A stretch of 64,000 bases of DNA, from NCBI GenBank assembly GCA_963842975.1, contig CAWJIH010000011.1, positions 1 through 64,000 of the forward strand. The letters run 5' to 3'. The position numbers and the translations under genes were made by a program. Below, piece after piece: positions 58,778 through 64,000 of this stretch. How positions within the stretch are numbered: position 1 is the first letter of the stretch; every line of letters begins with the position of its first letter. Under the pieces are notes generated by a model that did no database searches, was not told the origin of the DNA, and saw only the letters and a list, made by a program, of their open reading frames with translations. This DNA is from JACJWR01 sp963842975. GTDB taxonomy: Bacteria; Actinomycetota; Actinomycetes; S36-B12; UBA10799.

Positions 58778-61359
58778 GTTGCATCTCCTTCGCTGGCGTC
58801 AGGGCCTGCCGTCGAGGGCTCGGCGCCAACATCCTGTTGGGTGACGGGTCCTTCCCCGACCTCGTCAGTCTCATCTGTGCTGGTCTCAATCTCCGCCGCC
58901 CGTGCAACTGCCACGACAACGTCGTCGCCACGGAGGTCCATCAGGGCAACACCCATGGTGTCGCGACCTGTCGCTCGCACCTCGGAGACACGCGTACGAA
59001 TCACAACTCCGTTACTCGCAATCGCGAAAATCTCGTCCTCGACCTCACATACCAAGGCCCCCACGAGCTGCCCGCGCTCTTCGACGAGCCGCATCGCCCG
59101 CACGCCGTAGATGCCCCGGCCCTTGACGGTCCAGTCCTCGACCTCAGTGCGCTTGGCGTATCCGCCATCGGTGACTGTCACCAGGGCCGCACCCGAACGA
59201 ACGACGTCCATGGCCAACAGCGAGTCGCCCTCCCGGAACCTCATGCCAATCACGCCCGAGGTTGCCCGACCCATAGGTCGAAGGGTGGCATCGTCGGCAT
59301 GGAATCGCACCGACATGCCTTTGGTACTGACCAACAGCAGGTCGTCGGAGTCATCGGCCAAACATGCGCCGATCACTTCATCGTCGTCGCGCAGGTTGAT
59401 CGCGATCAAGCCGCCTTGACGATTCGTGTCGTAGTCAGTGAGGTGGGTCTTTTTGACCATGCCGGCACGGGTGGCGAGGATCAGGTAGGACGATTCGTCG
59501 TAGTCACTGACTCGCAGCACCGTCGCGATCGTCTCGTCTGGGCTGAAGGCCAGCATGTTGGCGACGTGTTGACCCCGGGCATCGCGGCCCAACTCAGGGA
59601 GGGCATAGACCTTGGTGCGATACGCCCGCCCCTTGTTCGTGATGACAAGCAGGTAGTCGTGGGTTGATCCGACGAAGAGGTGATCGACCACATCATCTTG
59701 TCGGAGTTGCGCCCCTTTGACGCCCCTGCCACCACGTCGTTGCGAACGGTAGGAGTCCACTCCGGTGCGCTTGGCGTACCCGTCGGCGGTGATGGTGACA
59801 ACCATGTCCTGCACCGGGATCAGGTCCTCATCGGTGGTGAGTCCTTCGCCGGGGATAATCCGGCTGCGGCGTTCATCACCGAACTTCGTCACGATTTCTT
59901 CGAGTTCTTCACTCACGATCGATCGCTGACGAGACTCGTTGGCGAGAATGTCGCGGAAGTCCGCAATCATCCGCTGTAACTCGTCGTACTCGTCTTGGAT
60001 CTTCTGCCGCTCCAAGGCAGCAAGCCGACGCAACTGCATGTCCAGGATCGCGGTCGCCTGCAGTTCGTCGATGTCGAGCAGCAGCATGAGCCCCCGACGG
60101 GCCGACTCCACATCAGGGCTATTGCGGATCAGTTGGATCACGTCATCCAACCGGTCGAGGGCTTTGAGTAAGCCCAGCAGGATGTGTGCTCGATCTTCGG
60201 CCTTGCGCAGGCGGAATTGGGTCCGCCTGCGAATCACGTCGATCTGGTGGGTGATCCAGTGGGTAACGAAGCCATCCAGCGGCAGCGTCCTTGGAACGCC
60301 ATCGACTAGAGCCAGCATGTTGGCTCCGAAGGTTTCCTGCAGTTGGGTGTGCTTGAAGAGTTGGTTCAGGACCACCCGCGGCTGGGCATCCTTCTTCAGC
60401 ACGACCACGATCCGCATCCCGGTTCGGGACGAGGAATCGTCGCGGAGATCGGCGATGCCGCCGATTCGGCCGGCGTCGGCCAACTCTGCGATGCGGAGCG
60501 CAAGGTTGTCCGGGTTGACCTGATACGGCAGTTCGGTGATCACCAGGCAGGTTCGGCCGCGCGAATCCTCTTCGATATCCACCACCGCACGCATGGTGAT
60601 GAGCCCGCGCCCAGTCCGGTAGGCGTCTTCCACCCCCCGTCGGCCGACAATCAACGCACCAGTCGGGAAATCCGGGGCCGGAATCCGTGCCATCAGCTCC
60701 GCTAGGAGTTCTTCCCGCGAGGCGTCCGGGTTCGACAACGCCCACTGCACGCCACCCACCACTTCCCGCATGTTGTGGGGCGGGATGTTGGTGGCCATTC
60801 CGACTGCGATTCCCGCCGACCCGTTGACGAGCAGGTTCGGAAACCTCGAAGGCAGGATCGTCGGCTCGAGGGTGCGTCCGTCGTAGTTGGGGGTGAAGTC
60901 GACCGTGTCTTCATCAATGTCCCGCACCATTTCCATGGCCAGCGGGGCCAACCGGGTCTCGGTGTAGCGCTGTGCGGCTGCGGGATCGTTACCGGGGGAA
61001 CCGAAGTTTCCCTGGCCTTGGGCCAACGGGTAGCGCATCGACCATGGCTGCACGAGCCGAACCAAGGCGTCGTAGACAGCGGTATCTCCATGGGGGTGGT
61101 AGGCACCCAGGACGTCTCCGACCACGCGGGCACATTTGAAGAATCCGCGGTCCGGGCGGTAGCCGCCGTCGAACATCGCATAAAGCACTCGCCGGTGCAC
61201 CGGCTTCAGTCCGTCGCGGACGTCCGGCAAGGCCCGGCCGACGATGACGCTCATCGCATAGTCGAGGTAGGACTTCTGCATCTCGGCTTGGATCTCAACC
61301 GTGCGGTTTCGATCATCGCCCACGGCAAGGTCCACCTGTGAGGTCGGCTCGTCAGTCAC
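58774..61359 (-). CDS. gyrA: DNA gyrase subunit A
   Basis: Breakage-reunion subunit of DNA gyrase. 861 aa, GTG start. Catalytic Tyr is Y132 in AAAQRYTETRLA. The quinolone-resistance region is YHPHGDTAVYDALV (~88-99), with Thr93 at the position of E. coli Ser83 and Asp97 at that of Asp87. The GyrA box, needed for DNA wrapping, is SQRRGGRGVKG in the C-terminal beta-pinwheel. An acidic tail ends the protein. No intein is present. gyrB lies 47 bp upstream. Confidence 0.98.
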   Translation of the reverse strand: MTDEPTSQVDLAVGDDRNRTVEIQAEMQKSYLDYAMSVIVGRALPDVRDGLKPVHRRVLYAMFDGGYRPDRGFFKCARVVGDVLGAYHPHGDTAVYDALVRLVQPWSMRYPLAQGQGNFGSPGNDPAAAQRYTETRLAPLAMEMVRDIDEDTVDFTPNYDGRTLEPTILPSRFPNLLVNGSAGIAVGMATNIPPHNMREVVGGVQWALSNPDASREELLAELMARIPAPDFPTGALIVGRRGVEDAYRTGRGLITMRAVVDIEEDSRGRTCLVITELPYQVNPDNLALRIAELADAGRIGGIADLRDDSSSRTGMRIVVVLKKDAQPRVVLNQLFKHTQLQETFGANMLALVDGVPRTLPLDGFVTHWITHQIDVIRRRTQFRLRKAEDRAHILLGLLKALDRLDDVIQLIRNSPDVESARRGLMLLLDIDELQATAILDMQLRRLAALERQKIQDEYDELQRMIADFRDILANESRQRSIVSEELEEIVTKFGDERRSRIIPGEGLTTDEDLIPVQDMVVTITADGYAKRTGVDSYRSQRRGGRGVKGAQLRQDDVVDHLFVGSTHDYLLVITNKGRAYRTKVYALPELGRDARGQHVANMLAFSPDETIATVLRVSDYDESSYLILATRAGMVKKTHLTDYDTNRQGGLIAINLRDDDEVIGACLADDSDDLLLVSTKGMSVRFHADDATLRPMGRATSGVIGMRFREGDSLLAMDVVRSGAALVTVTDGGYAKRTEVEDWTVKGRGIYGVRAMRLVEERGQLVGALVCEVEDEIFAIASNGVVIRTRVSEVRATGRDTMGVALMDLRGDDVVVAVARAAEIETSTDETDEVGEGPVTQQDVGAEPSTAGPDASEGDAT

Positions 61360-61406
61360 TGGGTGTTCGTCTCCTTTGCGGGCTCTCGTGGATTTCCGAC
61401 ATCACG

Positions 61407-63380
61407 TCAGATATCCAAGAAGCGCACGTCCTTCGCATTGCGTTGGATGAACTTGCGGCGCGAATCAACGTCTTCACCCATGAGGACGCTGAACATCTCA
61501 TCGGCGGCCGCCGCGTCCTCCATGGTCACTTGCAGCAAAACGCGTCGAGTCGGGTCCATTGTGGTCTCCCACAATTCGTCTGCGTTCATCTCACCCAAGC
61601 CCTTATAGCGCTGAATGCCGTCCTCCTTCGGCATCTTCTTTCCGTTGCTGATTCCCAACTCCATCAGGGCGTCGCGCTCCCGATCGCTGTAGGCATAGTC
61701 CGGGTCAGCTTTGGTCCATTTGATCTTGTAGAGAGGTGGCTGCGCGAGATACACGTGTCCGCGATCAATGAGCGGGCGCACGTAACGGAAGATGAGCGTG
61801 AGAAGCAGCGTGCGAATGTGCTGGCCGTCGACATCGGCGTCGGCCATCAACACCAGTTTGTGGTAGCGCAGTTTGTCAATGTCGAATTCTTCCTGCACCC
61901 CGGTTCCAAGGGCGGAGATGAGGGCCTGCACCTCGTTGTTCGCCAGCACCTTGTCGAGGCGGGACTTCTCCACGTTGAGGATCTTGCCCCGGATCGGCAG
62001 GATCGCCTGGGTGCCCGGATCGCGACCGCTTCGCGCCGATCCACCTGCCGAATCACCCTCGACGATGAAGACCTCACACTCTGAGGGTTCATTGCTGGAG
62101 CAATCGATGAGTTTGCCCGGGAGGGTGGAACCACCGAGGAGTCCCTTGCGGTTGCGAGCAAGATCGCGGGCCTTTCGAGCCGCCATCCGCGCCACCGAAG
62201 CTTGCTGGGATTTCCGCGCGATCTCTTTGCCCTCGGCTGGGTTCTTGTCAAACCATTCCCCGAGATACTCATTCACCACGCGCTGCACGAAGGTCTTTGC
62301 CTCCGTGTTGCCCAGTTTGGTCTTCGTTTGACCTTCGAACTGGGGTTCGCGCAGTTTGACCGAGACGATCGCCGTAAGACCTTCCCGGATGTCCTCCCCG
62401 GACAGATTGGGGTCCTTCTCCTTGAGGACTCCCCAATCCCGCGCGTGCTTGTTGATGAGCGAGGTCAGGGCACTGCGGAATCCCTCCTCGTGGGCTCCGC
62501 CTTCGGTGGTGTTGATCGTGTTGGCGAAGGTATACACGGACTCGGCAAAGCCGTTGTTCCACTGCATCGCTACTTCGGCACTGATCCCACGCTCGTCATC
62601 CTCGGCCCCAAACTCAATGATGTTCGGGTGTGCTGCGCCTCGCGTGGTGTTGAGGTGGCGGACGAAGTCGGCAATCCCGCCCGGGTAGCAGTAGGTGACG
62701 GTTCTGGGTGCATCTGCGCCGTCCACGTCCAGGTCGACCACATCGTCCGCTTCGGGAGCAGCGACCCGATCGTCGGTGAGGGTGATGGTGAGTCCGCGGT
62801 TGAGGAAGGCCATTTCCTGGAATCGCCGAGCAAGGATGTCGAAGTCGTAGTGGATGGTTTCGAAGATGTCTGGGTCCGCCCAGAAGGTGACCATCGTGCC
62901 GGAGTCGGAGACCTCTGCACCGCGAGTGAGGTCGGCCATTGGAACTCCGTGCTGATAGGCCTGGTTCCACGTGAAACCGTCCCGTTTGATTTCCACCTCA
63001 AGTCGAGTCGATAGCGCGTTCACCACCGAGACGCCCACACCGTGCAGGCCACCGGAAACCGCGTAGCCACCACCGCCGAATTTCCCCCCGGCGTGGAGCA
63101 CAGTTAGCACTACTTCGACTGCTGGTCGTTGCTCAACTGGGTGAATATCGACCGGAATACCGCGGCCATTGTCGATCACGCGCACCGAGCCGCCCTGCTG
63201 CAGCGTCACCTCGATGTGGTCCGCGTGACCCGCCAGCGCCTCGTCAACTGCGTTGTCGACCACCTCGTACACGAGATGGTGAAGCCCACGAGCACCGGTG
63301 GATCCGATATACATACCGGGCCGCTTGCGAACCGCATCCAGCCCTTCGAGGACTGTGATGTCACTGGCGTCGTAGGACAC
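61407..63380 (-). CDS. gyrB: DNA gyrase subunit B
   Basis: ATPase subunit of DNA gyrase. 657 aa, GTG start at 63380. GHKL ATPase motifs: VYEVVDNAVDEALAGHAD (Mg/ATP Asn and Glu), VIDNGRGIPVD and VSGGLHGVGVSVVNALS. The TOPRIM domain has VEGDSAGGSARSGRD and LMADADVDGQHIRTLLL. IPIRGKILNVEKSRL-type sequence and the C-terminal IQRYKGLGEMNADELW are as in other GyrB. A 133-bp gap separates it from the DUF721 gene and should contain the gyrBA promoter. Confidence 0.98.
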   Translation of the reverse strand: MSYDASDITVLEGLDAVRKRPGMYIGSTGARGLHHLVYEVVDNAVDEALAGHADHIEVTLQQGGSVRVIDNGRGIPVDIHPVEQRPAVEVVLTVLHAGGKFGGGGYAVSGGLHGVGVSVVNALSTRLEVEIKRDGFTWNQAYQHGVPMADLTRGAEVSDSGTMVTFWADPDIFETIHYDFDILARRFQEMAFLNRGLTITLTDDRVAAPEADDVVDLDVDGADAPRTVTYCYPGGIADFVRHLNTTRGAAHPNIIEFGAEDDERGISAEVAMQWNNGFAESVYTFANTINTTEGGAHEEGFRSALTSLINKHARDWGVLKEKDPNLSGEDIREGLTAIVSVKLREPQFEGQTKTKLGNTEAKTFVQRVVNEYLGEWFDKNPAEGKEIARKSQQASVARMAARKARDLARNRKGLLGGSTLPGKLIDCSSNEPSECEVFIVEGDSAGGSARSGRDPGTQAILPIRGKILNVEKSRLDKVLANNEVQALISALGTGVQEEFDIDKLRYHKLVLMADADVDGQHIRTLLLTLIFRYVRPLIDRGHVYLAQPPLYKIKWTKADPDYAYSDRERDALMELGISNGKKMPKEDGIQRYKGLGEMNADELWETTMDPTRRVLLQVTMEDAAAADEMFSVLMGEDVDSRRKFIQRNAKDVRFLDI

Positions 63381-63513
63381 GGGGGTGGTAACTCCTCGGT
63401 GAGGTGGAAAACAAACCGCCCGACTTCTGGCGGATCCGCTGGCTCAGCAACACGGACGTCCGATTCTAACCCGTAGTGAACCCCGCTCAGACGCCCGTAC
63501 ACAGGCGCGCCGC

Positions 63514-63942
63514 TCAACCATAGGTATCGCGAGGACCCCGGCCTTTCACCCGCCACGCGCCGCGCTGCCGCGGCTGGTGGGGTCCCTGCACGTTTATGTC
63601 CGCCACCACGCCCGGACCAACCGTTGCATCGATTCGGGTTCGCAGCGTCGGCAGCAGCATGCGTAATTGAGTCGCCCAAGCCGTCGAATCCGCCCGCAAC
63701 GTGAGGACGCCGTCGGTGAAAGATTCGGCGCTTACGTGGGCTGCCACCTCCGGACCTGCGATCTCTTCCCAACGGGCCATCGCGGCTGCCAATTGTGTGT
63801 TGCGCTGCCAGCCCAGGTCGGCCATCACCTGCGCCATGGCCGATTCGGCGCTCACCGGATCCCGCTGATCCGGGGCCGGCCCAGAAAACTGCGCCTCACC
63901 TGGCGACTTGCGGCGTGGCCGCCGCCAGCCTGACCTGGCCAC
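63514..63942 (-). CDS. DUF721 (DciA-like) protein, N-terminus possibly beyond the window
   Basis: DciA-family proteins help load or activate the replicative helicase. The core is AMAQVMADLGWQRNTQL then MARWEEIAGPEVAAHVSAES and LTLRADSTAWATQLRMLLP, diagnostic for DUF721. A GTG at 63942 gives 142 aa, but the same frame stays open to the window edge (reading SSSGQADPNQPTASAS just upstream), so the true start may lie past 64000. Its place directly before gyrB, where recF - DUF721 - gyrB is usual in actinobacteria, supports the call. It ends in a basic QPRQRGAWRVKGRG tail. Confidence 0.85.
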   Translation of the reverse strand: MARSGWRRPRRKSPGEAQFSGPAPDQRDPVSAESAMAQVMADLGWQRNTQLAAAMARWEEIAGPEVAAHVSAESFTDGVLTLRADSTAWATQLRMLLPTLRTRIDATVGPGVVADINVQGPHQPRQRGAWRVKGRGPRDTYG

Positions 63943-64000
63943 GGGCGCGGCACTGGCCGAGGCCGTCGGCTGATTCGGGTCTGCCTGGCCGGAACTACTG

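Noticed and set aside
61080..61115. Quinolone-resistance mutation in GyrA (Thr93 at the Ser83 position)
   Set aside because: Thr or Ala occurs naturally at this site in many lineages; without a close relative it cannot be called a resistance change.

Overview
The window is high-GC actinobacterial chromosome (Actinomycetota), read from the replication-origin side. The right-hand block gyrB - gyrA - DUF3566 - tRNA-Ile - DLW-39 - tRNA-Ala - ppiA - rhomboid - crgA - pabA/trpG - pknB - pbpA - rodA - pstP - fhaB - fhaA is the classic origin-proximal actinobacterial order, with recF/dnaN/dnaA expected just past position 64000. CrgA, FhaA/FhaB, Rpf-type lytic enzymes and a proteasome activator ending in GQYL all fit an actinobacterium with mycobacterial-style cell-wall growth. 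I cannot name a genus; an uncultured environmental lineage is possible but is only a guess.

Layout. 1-13 kb is accessory: a broken sulfatase, an integrase relic beside tRNA-Arg, a secreted metzincin-like protease, two convergent cyclic-di-GMP genes with many sensory domains, and a broken DUF222/HNH gene. 13-20 kb holds an alcohol dehydrogenase, a pepsin-like lipoprotein, two CNNM/CBS membrane proteins and two paralogous Rpf-type transglycosylases with almost identical 3' ends. 20-31 kb is catabolic: a ROK/polyphosphate-glucokinase-like kinase, an M20 dipeptidase, and a six-gene operon (carboxyltransferase, biotin carboxylase, AtuA-family protein, TetR, acyl-CoA dehydrogenase, enoyl-CoA hydratase) that resembles acyclic-terpene or branched-chain acyl-CoA degradation and has tandem operator-like palindromes on its promoter.

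31-45 kb is mixed housekeeping: K+ channel, Bpa, serS, HAD phosphatase, NlpC/P60 hydrolase, pheA, DUF4446, larB/larC (nickel-pincer cofactor), TrkA/TrkH, glycerophosphodiesterase, FAD-linked oxidase and Fpg/Nei glycosylase. 45-55.5 kb is the cell-wall and signalling block: a solute-binding lipoprotein, a beta-lactamase-fold serine hydrolase with novel-looking repeats, then FhaA, FhaB, PstP, RodA, PbpA and PknB, largely translationally coupled. 55.4-64 kb is the gyrase side.

Two patterns cut across the window. First, at least ten genes read as full-length homologues only if a single-base indel is corrected, and nearly all are one-base insertions; this points to assembly error more than to gene decay. 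Second, at least nine genes have a TAnnnT-like -10 box ending 6 (once 7) nt before the start codon, the signature of leaderless transcripts. No CRISPR array, complete insertion sequence or recognisable defence system was found.
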